A stretch of 64,000 nucleotides of DNA from Arthrobacter castelli DSM 16402 (lineage in GTDB: Bacteria; Actinomycetota; Actinomycetes; Actinomycetales; Micrococcaceae): contig NZ_AUMN01000016.1 of the NCBI RefSeq assembly GCF_000430705.1, positions 51,087 through 115,086 on the forward strand, given 5' to 3'. The notes under the pieces were generated by a model. That model worked only from the letters and a program-made list of their open reading frames with translations, was not told the DNA's origin and searched no databases. Every line of letters begins with the position of its first letter. The first letter of the stretch is position 1. Below are positions 26,334 through 33,957 of this stretch, piece after piece. The position numbers were made by a program, and so were the translations under genes.

Positions 26334-27257
26334 ATTGATCCAAAGCTGCGGGTGCTGCAAATGGTCGCCCACTACGGCACGGTCACCGCCGCGGCAGCCG
26401 CGTTGCACTACACGCCGTCGGCGGTTTCGCACCAGTTGCGCCAGCTGGCCGCCGAGCTCGGCGTGGACCTGCTCTCGCAGTACGGACGCGGAATCAGGCT
26501 GACCGCCGCTGCCAGGACTGTGCTGCGGCACGCCGATGTGTTGTATGCCCAGGTCGAGCGTGCGGAGGCCGAACTCATGGCCTCCGTCGACGAACCGGCG
26601 GGGTCGTTCACGGTGTGCGGATTCTCCACCGCCGCCACCCACCTGCTTCCCCCGGCCGCCGCATCGTTGCGGGACCGGTACCCTCATCTGAGCGTGCGCG
26701 TCATCGAAGCCGAGCCTTCCCGGGGTTTCGACCTGCTGCTTGCCGGCGATGCGGACCTGGCGCTGCTGACGGCGACCGGACAGACACCGCCGTCGTCGGA
26801 CCAGCGCTTCGATCAGCGGCCGCTGCTTGACGACCCCCTGGACCTGGTGGTGCCCGAACAACATCATCTGGCCGCACGCTCCCGGGTCACCCTCGCCGAC
26901 GCGGCCGACGAATCGTGGATTGTGGGACGGCCCGGAAGCGCCTATCACCACCTGGTGCTGACGGCCTGCCAGGCCGCCGGGTTTACACCCAACATCGCCC
27001 ACTATGCCGACGAGTGGGACACCGGAACCGCGCTGGTGGCGCATCACTTCGGCATCATCCTGGTGCCCCGTCTCGCCCGGCTCCATGAAGAATGGCCGGT
27101 GGAGCGGGTCCGGCTCAGCGGCGAGCCTGCGCCCGCACGCCGGATCCTGGCAACGACCCGGCTCGGCGGCAGGGAACATCCGATGGTGGCGCACGCCCTG
27201 GACACCATCACCACCACGGCAGCCACCCTGCTCCCGCAACCCCAACCGGCCGAATAG
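26331..27257 (+). CDS. LysR-family transcriptional regulator
   Basis: Regulator of 308 aa. The winged HTH occupies the first 60 residues (VLQMVAHYGTVTAAAAALHY, then TPSAVSHQLRQLAAELGVDL), followed by a two-lobed effector-binding domain. The ATG at 26331 begins the HTH in the standard register (MIDPKLRVLQMV); the open frame upstream is not coding. It probably regulates the divergent MFS transporter and itself in response to an unknown small molecule. Confidence 0.93.
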   Translation: MIDPKLRVLQMVAHYGTVTAAAAALHYTPSAVSHQLRQLAAELGVDLLSQYGRGIRLTAAARTVLRHADVLYAQVERAEAELMASVDEPAGSFTVCGFSTAATHLLPPAAASLRDRYPHLSVRVIEAEPSRGFDLLLAGDADLALLTATGQTPPSSDQRFDQRPLLDDPLDLVVPEQHHLAARSRVTLADAADESWIVGRPGSAYHHLVLTACQAAGFTPNIAHYADEWDTGTALVAHHFGIILVPRLARLHEEWPVERVRLSGEPAPARRILATTRLGGREHPMVAHALDTITTTAATLLPQPQPAE

Positions 27258-27346
27258 GCAACGGCGCCGGCTCGGCCCCTGGACACCCCCAGCTTGGGGC
27301 TGCATCGCCACCCGTCCGCCGTCACAATTCGGTCAGCATTGCCGCG

Positions 27347-27369
27347 CGATATATCCTGTCGATACATCG
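27347..27369. promoter_or_regulatory. Inverted repeat upstream of padR, probable PadR operator
   Basis: CGATATATC (27347-27355) and GATACATCG (27361-27369) are inverted with one mismatch around a 5-bp spacer. PadR dimers bind AT-rich dyads of this kind. It ends 38 bp before the padR start and would control both padR and the inositol phosphate synthase gene. Confidence 0.55.
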
Positions 27370-27407
27370 GTACGTAACAATGGGGCGGAGCCTGGAGGCG
27401 GTGAAGC

Positions 27408-27992
27408 ATGGGAAAGCGATCGGAGACCCTCGAATTTGCGGTGCTTGGCCTGCTCAGTGACACGCCACTGCACGGCTATGAACTGCGTAAACGGCTGAAT
27501 CTTATGTTCGGACCGTTCCGTGCCCTCTCCTATGGAACGCTGTATCCATGCCTGCGCCGGCTCACCGGCGCCGGTTTGATCCGCGAGTACGGACTGGACC
27601 ATACGGCAGCAGAATGCACCGGACGGCACCGGATCAGCTACATCCTGACCGACGACGGCGCCGCCCGGCTGGCGGCGAATCTTTCGGATACCGGCCCGGC
27701 GGCCTGGGATGATGACCAATTCGGCGTGCACTTCTCGTTCTTCTCCCGGATCGATCCGCAGACCAGGCTGCACATCCTGCAGGGCCGCCGCGCGCGGCTG
27801 ACCGAACGGCTCGCCGTCGTCGACCAGTCGCTGGCCAAGCTGCAGCAACCGCGGGACCGGTACGCCGTCGTCCTGCAACAACACGGGCGGGATTCACTCG
27901 AGCGCGAGTTGGGCTGGCTGGACGAGCTCATCGGCGCTGAATCCGCCGCATCGACCACCACAACAATTACAAGGAGAACACGTGGGAACTAA
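27408..27992 (+). CDS. PadR-family transcriptional regulator
   Basis: Regulator of 194 aa with an N-terminal winged HTH ([20 protein letters not shown], then [17 protein letters not shown]) and a C-terminal helical dimerisation region ([20 protein letters not shown]). It is co-directional with, and overlaps by 11 bp, the myo-inositol-1-phosphate synthase gene. This pairing recurs in Micrococcaceae, so it probably controls inositol synthesis and itself through the dyad upstream. The ligand is unknown. Confidence 0.9.
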   Translation: MGKRSETLEFAVLGLLSDTPLHGYELRKRLNLMFGPFRALSYGTLYPCLRRLTGAGLIREYGLDHTAAECTGRHRISYILTDDGAARLAANLSDTGPAAWDDDQFGVHFSFFSRIDPQTRLHILQGRRARLTERLAVVDQSLAKLQQPRDRYAVVLQQHGRDSLERELGWLDELIGAESAASTTTTITRRTRGN

Positions 27993-29067
27993 TCCAATTC
28001 GGGCAGCGATCGTCGGGGTGGGCAACTGCGCCGCGTCGCTGGTGCAAGGGGTCCATTACTACCGCGATGCCGCCGCGGACAGCAGCATTCCCGGCCTGAT
28101 GCACGTCGAATTCGGTCCCTACCACGTCAATGATGTGAACTTTGTGGCTGCGTTCGACGTCGACGGCAAGAAAGTCGGGCTGGACCTGGCCGATGCGCTC
28201 ACGGCCAGCGAGAACAACACCATCAAAATCGCAGATGTGCCGGCCACGGGGATAAACGTTCAACGCGGCCCGACCCTGGATGGGCTGGGACAGTACTACC
28301 GGGACACCATCACCGAGTCCGACGACGAGCCGGTGGATGTGGCGGCCGCTCTGCGTGAAGCCCGGGTCGACGTGGTGGTCTGCTACCTGCCGGTCGGGTC
28401 CGAGGATGCCGCGAAGTTCTACGCCCAGGCAGCCATCGACGCCGGAGCCGCCTTTGTCAATGCGCTGCCGGTTTTCATCGCCGGAACCAGGCAGTGGGCG
28501 GACAAGTTCACCGCGGCCGGCCTGCCCATTGTCGGCGACGACATTAAATCCCAGATCGGTGCCACCATCACCCACCGCGTGATGGCCCGGCTGTTCCAGG
28601 AGCGTGGCGTGGTGCTGGACCGGACGTATCAGCTCAACGTCGGCGGCAACATGGACTTCAAGAACATGCTCGAGCGTGAACGCTTGGAATCCAAGAAAAC
28701 GTCCAAGACCCAGGCGGTCACTTCCAACACGACGGCCGAACTCGGCACCCGGAACGTGCACATCGGACCCAGCGACTACATCGAGTGGCTCGACGACCGG
28801 AAATGGGCCTACGTCCGACTGGAGGGGCGCAACTTCGGGGACGCGCCGGTCAACATGGAGTACAAGCTGGAGGTTTGGGATTCGCCCAACTCCGCCGGCG
28901 TCATCATCGATGCCATCCGGGCGGCGAAGATCGGGCTGGACCGCGGTATCGGCGGACCTTTGCTGTCCGCGTCCAGCTACTTCATGAAATCCCCGCCCGA
29001 GCAGTATCCCGAAGACGAGTCCCGTGCCAAGGTGGAGGACTTCATCAGCGGGACCGCCGACCAGTAG
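27982..29067 (+). CDS. ino1: myo-Inositol-1-phosphate synthase
   Basis: Enzyme of 361 aa that converts glucose 6-phosphate to inositol 1-phosphate using NAD. The GTG start has an excellent AAGGAGAA. The Rossmann motif is [17 protein letters not shown]; family motifs KPFIGDD-like ([15 protein letters not shown]), [13 protein letters not shown] and [18 protein letters not shown] are present. The length matches actinobacterial Ino1. The product feeds phosphatidylinositol and mycothiol synthesis. It overlaps the PadR gene and is convergent with the sulfotransferase gene. Confidence 0.95.
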   Translation: MGTNPIRAAIVGVGNCAASLVQGVHYYRDAAADSSIPGLMHVEFGPYHVNDVNFVAAFDVDGKKVGLDLADALTASENNTIKIADVPATGINVQRGPTLDGLGQYYRDTITESDDEPVDVAAALREARVDVVVCYLPVGSEDAAKFYAQAAIDAGAAFVNALPVFIAGTRQWADKFTAAGLPIVGDDIKSQIGATITHRVMARLFQERGVVLDRTYQLNVGGNMDFKNMLERERLESKKTSKTQAVTSNTTAELGTRNVHIGPSDYIEWLDDRKWAYVRLEGRNFGDAPVNMEYKLEVWDSPNSAGVIIDAIRAAKIGLDRGIGGPLLSASSYFMKSPPEQYPEDESRAKVEDFISGTADQ

Positions 29068-29104
29068 GCACCTGCGACCGGTCGCCGTGCTTCAGTGCAT
29101 GGAT

Positions 29105-29182
29105 TAACACCAAGGTGGGATTGGCGGCGTGGTTCCCGGCGTGTCGGCGACCGCCCCGCCGGGACGCGTGCCCGTTGGTGTT
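29105..29182. other. Convergent intergenic region with a long-range inverted repeat
   Basis: TAACACCA (29105-29112) and TGGTGTTA (29175-29182) are exact complements bracketing a GC-rich 62-nt stretch between the convergent ino1 and sulfotransferase genes. It may act as a bidirectional transcription end; there is no clear T-run. Confidence 0.3.
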
Positions 29183-29234
29183 ACTCCGTGCCGATTGAAG
29201 TGCGCAGCGAACGGCCCGCGCCGGACCGTCGTGC

Positions 29235-29963
29235 TCAATACGAGTGCCGCTGGGCCATCGTGGCCCGGACCAGGTCGACGTCGAACTCCTCGCCAAGCCA
29301 CGCATACATGCTTCGCAGTGACTCCGGGTCGGAGGTGTAATCGTCGTAGTGGACCCGGAAGGCGTCCGGCCCGAGCAGGTCAGCGGCCGCAAGGTACCGG
29401 TTCTCGGCCGCGGCAATCCGCTCCAACGCGTCGGGTTCGTTGACCCACCACTTACTCTGGCTGACGGCCTCGTGGGAGCGGGTGTTGATCAGGAAGCGGG
29501 CCCCGGGGAACACGTTGCGGAGAAACTCGACGAAGTCGGGCAGCCCCTTTACCGGCCACCGGATCTCCTTGTATCCGACAACACGCGAGTCCGGCTCCGG
29601 CCGGATGAAGGTGTTCAGCGCCAGAGCCCGCATGCTCTCAAACGCCGCTTGGTCAGGATAGCCATCGATGCCGTACCACGGGTGGGTGACCGGAATCGGC
29701 TCGGCCCGCAGCCGGTCCTGCCGGTCCTTCACCGCACGGTTGTGGAATTTGTAGAGGTCGCCCATCAAGCCGCGGTTTTCACCGCGGATCACGTACCCCG
29801 GGATGGTGTTGAGGATGCCTTGCAGCAGCGTGGATCCGGATCTGCCGTAGGTCATCACGAATAAGTACTGCAACTCGTCCTGACCGGCGTCGGGTTGCCC
29901 GTGCCCGGCGGCGCCGGACCGCAGTTTCACCAGCTGCCGACCCAGCTGTTCAGCGACGCGCAT
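29235..29963 (-). CDS. PAPS-dependent sulfotransferase-like protein
   Basis: Protein of 242 aa in the P-loop sulfotransferase superfamily. VMTYGRSGSTLLQGIL (about residues 36-51) is the 5'-phosphosulfate loop; ARFLINTRSHEAVSQSKWW, with Arg and Ser, is the 3'-phosphate site; YKEIRWPVKGLPDFVEFL lies between. The ATG is preceded by GGTGGAG. The acceptor could be a glycan, a lipid or a peptide. It is the last reading frame of a reverse-strand run of small ORFs (30005-30808), 41 bp after the nearest, so it is probably co-transcribed with them. Confidence 0.82.
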   Translation of the reverse strand: MRVAEQLGRQLVKLRSGAAGHGQPDAGQDELQYLFVMTYGRSGSTLLQGILNTIPGYVIRGENRGLMGDLYKFHNRAVKDRQDRLRAEPIPVTHPWYGIDGYPDQAAFESMRALALNTFIRPEPDSRVVGYKEIRWPVKGLPDFVEFLRNVFPGARFLINTRSHEAVSQSKWWVNEPDALERIAAAENRYLAAADLLGPDAFRVHYDDYTSDPESLRSMYAWLGEEFDVDLVRATMAQRHSY

Positions 29964-30004
29964 TTTTCTCCACCTGCAAACGTGAGTAGTTGGTCAGCAA
30001 AAGG

Positions 30005-30205
30005 CTATCGTCCAGCACCGCCGGTTGAAGCGGCTATTTGCCGGCTTGGCCGGATTGTCGACCAATGTTCATTTGCCGTCCACCAGCTCGTCGTTAACCG
30101 GGTCGTTAAAGGCGGAAACCCGCGTCTGCGATTGTCCGCCGTCTTATCGTCAAGTGACGGGGACACCCAAACGCGGGTTTCGCTCGAATCAGCACTGAGC
30201 ACCAA
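30005..30205 (-). CDS. Small ORF of 66 aa, unknown
   Basis: Reverse-strand frame from TTG 30205, with AGGAGGT (30213-30219) seven bases upstream. The predicted peptide starts MVLSADSSETRVWVSPSLDD and has three Trp and many Arg and Thr, no membrane helix and no recognisable domain. It sits between the 48-aa ORF and the sulfotransferase gene. The RBS is the main support. It could be non-coding, since the composition is not strongly gene-like. Confidence 0.4.
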   Translation of the reverse strand: MVLSADSSETRVWVSPSLDDKTADNRRRGFPPLTTRLTTSWWTANEHWSTIRPSRQIAASTGGAGR

Positions 30206-30239
30206 TGTCAGTACCTCCTGATCGATGCCGGTTACGGCA

Positions 30240-30386
30240 TTACTTGATGTACATGACGTGCTGCGGTGCTATGTAGCGTTCGGAAGTACTCCGGGCGTCC
30301 GGCAGTGCTCCAGGCAGCGGTTGGCCGTATTCGTCGCGGCGTATCCGCTTCCAATAGGAGCGCCGCTCACGGCTCTTCTTACCCAT
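30240..30386 (-). CDS. Small basic protein of 48 aa with full-length anti-SD match
   Basis: Reverse-strand gene whose ATG is preceded, three bases away, by AAGGAGGTGATC (30390-30401), complementary to the entire 3' end of 16S rRNA. The product begins MGKKSRERRSYWKRIRRDEY and ends in QHVMYIK: a strongly basic first half and a Pro/Ser-rich second half, no Cys, no membrane helix. It resembles a small nucleic-acid or ribosome-binding protein, but I know no family for it. Its start overlaps the stop of the preceding 72-aa ORF by 8 bp. Confidence 0.65.
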   Translation of the reverse strand: MGKKSRERRSYWKRIRRDEYGQPLPGALPDARSTSERYIAPQHVMYIK

Positions 30387-30597
30387 GCTGATCACCTCCT
30401 TGCGTGGTTTCGACGGGTGTTCCGCCCTCCGCAGCGACAGGTCCACTGCGGATAACGGCGGGGCTGGACAGAATGAATTCCGACGACGGCGGCACGGAAC
30501 CGTCCGGCACCACGGGGGTGGGCGGATTGGACGGGGCCGGCCGCCCGGACGGGCCGGCAGACGCAGCCGGCGAATAGGCAGATGCAAGAATGCGCAC
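30379..30597 (-). CDS. Small Pro/Ser-rich protein of 72 aa, unknown
   Basis: Reverse-strand frame from GTG 30597, with GAGGAA five bases upstream. The product begins MRILASAYSPAASAGPSGRP, is rich in Pro, Ser and Gly, has a hydrophobic middle (SSEFILSSPAVIRSG) and a polar C-terminus ending QGGDQHG. It has no Cys and no known motif, and looks unstructured or like a precursor. Its stop overlaps the start of the 48-aa gene, so the two are translationally coupled. Confidence 0.5.
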   Translation of the reverse strand: MRILASAYSPAASAGPSGRPAPSNPPTPVVPDGSVPPSSEFILSSPAVIRSGPVAAEGGTPVETTQGGDQHG

Positions 30598-30660
30598 GGG
30601 AGTTCCTCAATCAAAACGAAAGTGAGGCCTCCGCTGAAAATGCGGTGGATTTCCCTGCTG

Positions 30661-30679
30661 AAAACCGGCTAACGGCCGG
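30661..30679 (-). terminator. Short hairpin plus U-run after the first small ORF
   Basis: On the reverse strand CCGGC and GCCGG form a 5-bp stem with a 5-nt loop, followed directly by TTTT. It lies 12 bp past the stop of the 38-aa ORF. A weak terminator here would let the first small ORF be made in excess over the downstream ones. Confidence 0.3.
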
Positions 30680-30691
30680 AAGTGGAAGGAA

Positions 30692-30808
30692 TCAGCGCGA
30701 ACAGAATGCGGAGGCGGGGCTGGTTGATGCATAAGCAGTGCCAGGCGCTGCGAGCAGAACCGCGTGTGGCATAAACATGCCTGTCAGGCGAATCTCAAAA
30801 TTATTCAC
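30692..30808 (-). CDS. Peptide of 38 aa, unknown, first in the small-ORF array
   Basis: Reverse-strand frame from GTG 30808, with AAAGGAGGTG upstream (near 30816-30825). The peptide starts MNNFEIRLTGMFMPHAVLLA, continues with a hydrophobic Ala/Gly segment to TAYASTS and ends in a Cys three residues from the terminus (AFCSR). The FEIRLTG leader-like start and Ser/Thr/Cys tail resemble a ribosomal natural-product precursor or a secreted microprotein. No dedicated modification enzyme is nearby apart from the sulfotransferase. It is a candidate, not an assignment. Confidence 0.5.
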   Translation of the reverse strand: MNNFEIRLTGMFMPHAVLLAAPGTAYASTSPASAFCSR

Positions 30809-31238
30809 AATCCCCACCTCCTTTGCGCTATCGAAACCGGTACTGGATTGGGTCTTCCCAATCGCACGCTAATAACCGTACCCCACGTCGGCTGCTCTTG
30901 CCTAGAATAAATGGAGAATTCCTCAACTAATTTTCGGTGCCGCCCGCTGACGACCGCTCCCGGCGCCCCTGGCTCCCGGTGCCCCGGCCTGCCGGACCCA
31001 CCGGCGGCCTGCCATGGGCGCCCCGGCGGCCTGCCGCGCGAGCACCGGCGGTGAAACCGGTCAGGAGTGGCGACCATGGCCCCTGCAACCCGATCCCGAT
31101 TGGGCACTATCTGTCCTATCCGCCGCAGTTGGACGATATCTGCCCACTCCAACCCACCATTTACGGCATTTCATGACCGCTCGTGGGATTGTCACACTCC
31201 AAATGGCACTTATTGGCCACTCGACCGCCCAACGCCGC
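30809..31238. promoter_or_regulatory. 430-bp region upstream of the small-ORF array
   Basis: No convincing gene on either strand. It holds the promoter and leader of the reverse-strand array and the downstream end of the histidine phosphatase gene. A perfect hairpin, GATTGGG-TCTT-CCCAATC (30846-30863), lies in the presumed leader, 38 bp before the first GTG. AT-rich stretches at 30902-30933 are likely promoter DNA. The remainder (30950-31080) is GC-rich and featureless. Confidence 0.5.
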
Positions 31239-31841
31239 TCACACTCCCCAGGCCAGCACCGCCGGGGTCTCCCGGTCCCAGCCCAAGGTGCACACCTTGC
31301 CCGTACCGAGCAGGAAGTGGTGCCCGCCGGCCGGTTCCAGGCTGAGCCACCGCGCGGTGAGCAGCCGCAGGAAATGGCTGTGTGCCACCAGCATGACGTT
31401 CCGGTGCCCGGAGGAGCGGACCCGGGCGATCACCGCATCCGCCCGTGCGGCGACCTGGCCGGCCGATTCACCGCCACGGGCACCGTGCGTCCAGATGGAC
31501 CACCCCGGCTCCTTTTCGCGGATCTCGTCCGTTGTCAGCCCCTCGTAGTCGCCGTAGTCCCATTCCACAACGCGCGGCTCTTCCTCGGCCTGGTTGAGTC
31601 CGGCCAGTTCCGCCGTGCGCCAGGCGCGCTGCAGCGGTGAGGTCAGCACCAGGTCAAATGTGATGTGTTCCAGCCGCGACTTGATCCCGGCCGCGAGCGC
31701 CTCGCCCTCGGCTGTCAGTTCGACGTCGGTCAGTCCGGTATGCCTGCCCTCGCGCGCCCATTCCGTCTCCCCGTGGCGCAGCAGCCACAGTCGCGGGTTG
31801 TCCGATTTGTGGTTTTCGACGTCGCTGATCGGGTGCGTCAC
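31239..31841 (-). CDS. Histidine phosphatase (phosphoglycerate mutase-like)
   Basis: Protein of 200 aa. The GTG at 31841 is chosen since GGAGG stands correctly upstream; the longer frame overlaps cca. The catalytic motif LWLLRHGETEWARE is at the N-terminus, SPLQRAWRTAELAG gives the second Arg, VVEWDYGDYEGLTTDEI supplies the acidic proton donor and VMLVAHSHFLRLLTARWL the second His. It belongs to the dPGM/PhoE-like branch with broad phosphomonoesterase activity. It lies 31 bp downstream of cca on the same strand. Confidence 0.92.
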   Translation of the reverse strand: MTHPISDVENHKSDNPRLWLLRHGETEWAREGRHTGLTDVELTAEGEALAAGIKSRLEHITFDLVLTSPLQRAWRTAELAGLNQAEEEPRVVEWDYGDYEGLTTDEIREKEPGWSIWTHGARGGESAGQVAARADAVIARVRSSGHRNVMLVAHSHFLRLLTARWLSLEPAGGHHFLLGTGKVCTLGWDRETPAVLAWGV

Positions 31842-31872
31842 TGGGCCTCCGTGGGGCGGGTCATGGTGTGGA

Positions 31873-33297
31873 TCATGGAGCGGATTCCGGTTGCTCTGCC
31901 CACCACTGACGAAGCCTGCGCTCTGCCTCCGCCGGTTCCAAGGGGCCGGATTCCATCCGTTCATTGAGCAGGAATTTGTAGGCCCGCCCGACGACGGGGC
32001 CCGGCTTGATGCCCAGCAGTTCCATGATTCGGCTGCCGTCCAGGTCGGGCCGGATTGCTTCCAGCTCCTCTTGCTGGCGCAACGCGGCAATCCGTTGCTC
32101 CAGATCGTCATAGGCGAAGGAGAGCCGCTCGGCCTTCCGCCGGTTCCGGGTGGTTACGTCGGACCTGGTGAGGCGGTGCAGCCGCTCCAGCTGATCCCCG
32201 GCATCGGTGACGTAGCGCCGGACGGCGGAATCGGTCCACCCGGCGTCGCCGTATCCATAAAAACGCATGTGCAGTTCCACCAGCAGGGACACCGCCTTGA
32301 TGGTGTCATTGTCGAAGCGGAGCGCCTTCATCCGCTTCGCGGTCAGCTTCGCCCCGACCACCTCGTGGTGCCGGAAACTGACCGCTCCCGACGCCTCGAA
32401 GCGGCGGGTGGCGGGCTTGCCGACGTCGTGCATCAACGCAGCAAACCGCAGGATGAAATCAGGGGCGGGCACGGCACCGTCGTCGCCGGTTTCCAGTCCG
32501 GCCGCCTGCCGCAGCACCGTGAGCGAATGCTGGTAGACATCCTTATGGCGGTGGTGCTCGTCAATTTCGAGTTTCAGCGCCGGAACCTCGGGCAGCACAT
32601 GGCCGGCCAGCCCGGACGAGACCAGCAGGTCGATGCCCGCTTCCGGTGCCACTCCGCACACCAGCTTGGTCAGCTCATCGCGCACCCGCTCGGCGGAGAC
32701 AATGTCGATGCGGTCAGCCATCGCCGTCATCGCCTCGGCGACCTCCGGGGCCACATCAACCTGCAGTTGCGAGGCGAAGCGGGCCGCGCGCAGCATCCGC
32801 AGCGGATCATCCGAAAACGACGACGACGGCGTGCCGGGGGTGCGCAGCTGGCCGGTATGCAGATCCTTCACCCCTCCGGAAGGGTCCACCAGCTCCATGG
32901 ACGGCAGCCGCAGCGCCATCGCGTTCATGGTGAAATCACGGCGCAGCAGATCATCTTCCAGTACCGTGCCGAACGCGACCTGCGGCTTGCGGGAGCCGGC
33001 GTCGTAGGCGTCCGCCCGGTAGGTGGTCACTTCCAGCGTGAGGCCCTGGCGGCGCAGGCCGATGGTGCCGAAGTCCCTGCCGATCTCCCAATAGGCGTCG
33101 GCCCACTTCCTGATGAGATGGACGATTTCGTCGGGCGTGGCGTCGGAGGTGAAGTCCAGATCGGGTGACATCCGTCCCAGAAACAAGTCGCGGACGGGGC
33201 CGCCGACCAGCGACAATTCGTGCCCGGCGGCGGTAAACAGCTCTGCCAGTTCGATAACGATCTTGGGAAGGGTCGATGTATCGATCAGCTGCGCCAT
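31873..33297 (-). CDS. cca: CCA tRNA nucleotidyltransferase
   Basis: Enzyme of 474 aa that adds or repairs the 3' CCA of tRNA. The head has LSLVGGPVRDLFLGR and the metal-binding SPDLDFTSD, followed by RRDFTMNAMALRL. An HD domain (RFAALMHDVGKPATRRF) sits in the C-terminal half, as in bacterial and actinobacterial CCA enzymes with phosphatase and diesterase activity. It is divergent from the NUDIX gene, a neighbourhood conserved in actinobacteria next to murJ. Confidence 0.95.
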   Translation of the reverse strand: MAQLIDTSTLPKIVIELAELFTAAGHELSLVGGPVRDLFLGRMSPDLDFTSDATPDEIVHLIRKWADAYWEIGRDFGTIGLRRQGLTLEVTTYRADAYDAGSRKPQVAFGTVLEDDLLRRDFTMNAMALRLPSMELVDPSGGVKDLHTGQLRTPGTPSSSFSDDPLRMLRAARFASQLQVDVAPEVAEAMTAMADRIDIVSAERVRDELTKLVCGVAPEAGIDLLVSSGLAGHVLPEVPALKLEIDEHHRHKDVYQHSLTVLRQAAGLETGDDGAVPAPDFILRFAALMHDVGKPATRRFEASGAVSFRHHEVVGAKLTAKRMKALRFDNDTIKAVSLLVELHMRFYGYGDAGWTDSAVRRYVTDAGDQLERLHRLTRSDVTTRNRRKAERLSFAYDDLEQRIAALRQQEELEAIRPDLDGSRIMELLGIKPGPVVGRAYKFLLNERMESGPLEPAEAERRLRQWWAEQPESAP

Positions 33298-33355
33298 AGT
33301 GCCTTAAATCCTGCCAGACTTTCTCCGGCCGTTCATCACCGGGTCTAAAGATCGT

Positions 33356-33371
33356 TAGAGTGGTCTGCATG
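33356..33371 (+). promoter_or_regulatory. Candidate -10 box for leaderless NUDIX mRNA
   Basis: TAGAGT (33356-33361) ends 7 nt before the ATG at 33369. TTCATC at 33332-33337, 18 bp upstream, may serve as a weak -35. There is no ribosome binding site, which fits a leaderless transcript. Confidence 0.4.
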
Positions 33372-33899
33372 GCCCACCCCGTCCCGAGAGCACCGAAACG
33401 TACCCCATTGACGGTGTCAATGGGCCGCGGTTCCATGCCTCCGGCACACACGGGCCTGCCCACTGTCGAGGAGATTTCCGCCGGCGGAGTCGTGGTTGAC
33501 ACCGCCGACCAGCGCCTCCATGTTGCGATTATTGCCCGGATCAACCGCGGCGGCCGACTCGAGTGGTGCCTGCCCAAGGGCCACCCCGAAAACGATGAGA
33601 CAAACGAAGAAGCGGCCATCAGGGAGATTGAAGAAGAGACAGGGATTGCCGGTCGGATGCTCGCTCGACTGGGCACCGTCGACTATTGGTTCACCGTATC
33701 CGGCCACCGGGTGCATAAGACGGTTCACCATTTCCTGCTGACAGCCACCGGTGGTGAGCTCACCACAGAGAATGATCCCGATCACGAGGCCGTCGACGTC
33801 GCGTGGGTGCCGATCAAGGATCTGGCCAAGCGGCTGTCTTTTCCCAATGAGCGGCGTATTGCTGATGTGGCCCGCGAAGTGCTCCCCGGGCATGTCTGA
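33369..33899 (+). CDS. NUDIX hydrolase
   Basis: Hydrolase of 176 aa. The NUDIX box is complete: GHPENDETNEEAAIREIEEE, followed by TGI (about residues 73-95), after the strand LEWCLPKGH. The first 30 residues are a basic Pro-rich tail. This branch, next to cca and murJ in actinobacteria, resembles MutT-like or diadenosine-polyphosphate hydrolases, but the substrate is unproven. The start is taken at ATG 33369, seven bases after a -10-like box. Confidence 0.93.
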   Translation: MAHPVPRAPKRTPLTVSMGRGSMPPAHTGLPTVEEISAGGVVVDTADQRLHVAIIARINRGGRLEWCLPKGHPENDETNEEAAIREIEEETGIAGRMLARLGTVDYWFTVSGHRVHKTVHHFLLTATGGELTTENDPDHEAVDVAWVPIKDLAKRLSFPNERRIADVAREVLPGHV

Positions 33900-33957
33900 G
33901 ACGAACCACGGAGCGTCCGGAAGTATTTTGTTACCAAGCAGTGGGACGATATAGCTG

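Noticed and set aside
29068..29234. Riboswitch after ino1
   Set aside because: The inverted repeat lies between convergent gene ends, not upstream of any gene, and shows no known aptamer core.
30240..30614. 124-codon reading of the frame holding the 48-aa gene
   Set aside because: The upstream part overlaps the 72-aa ORF and has no RBS, whereas the internal ATG has an exceptional one.
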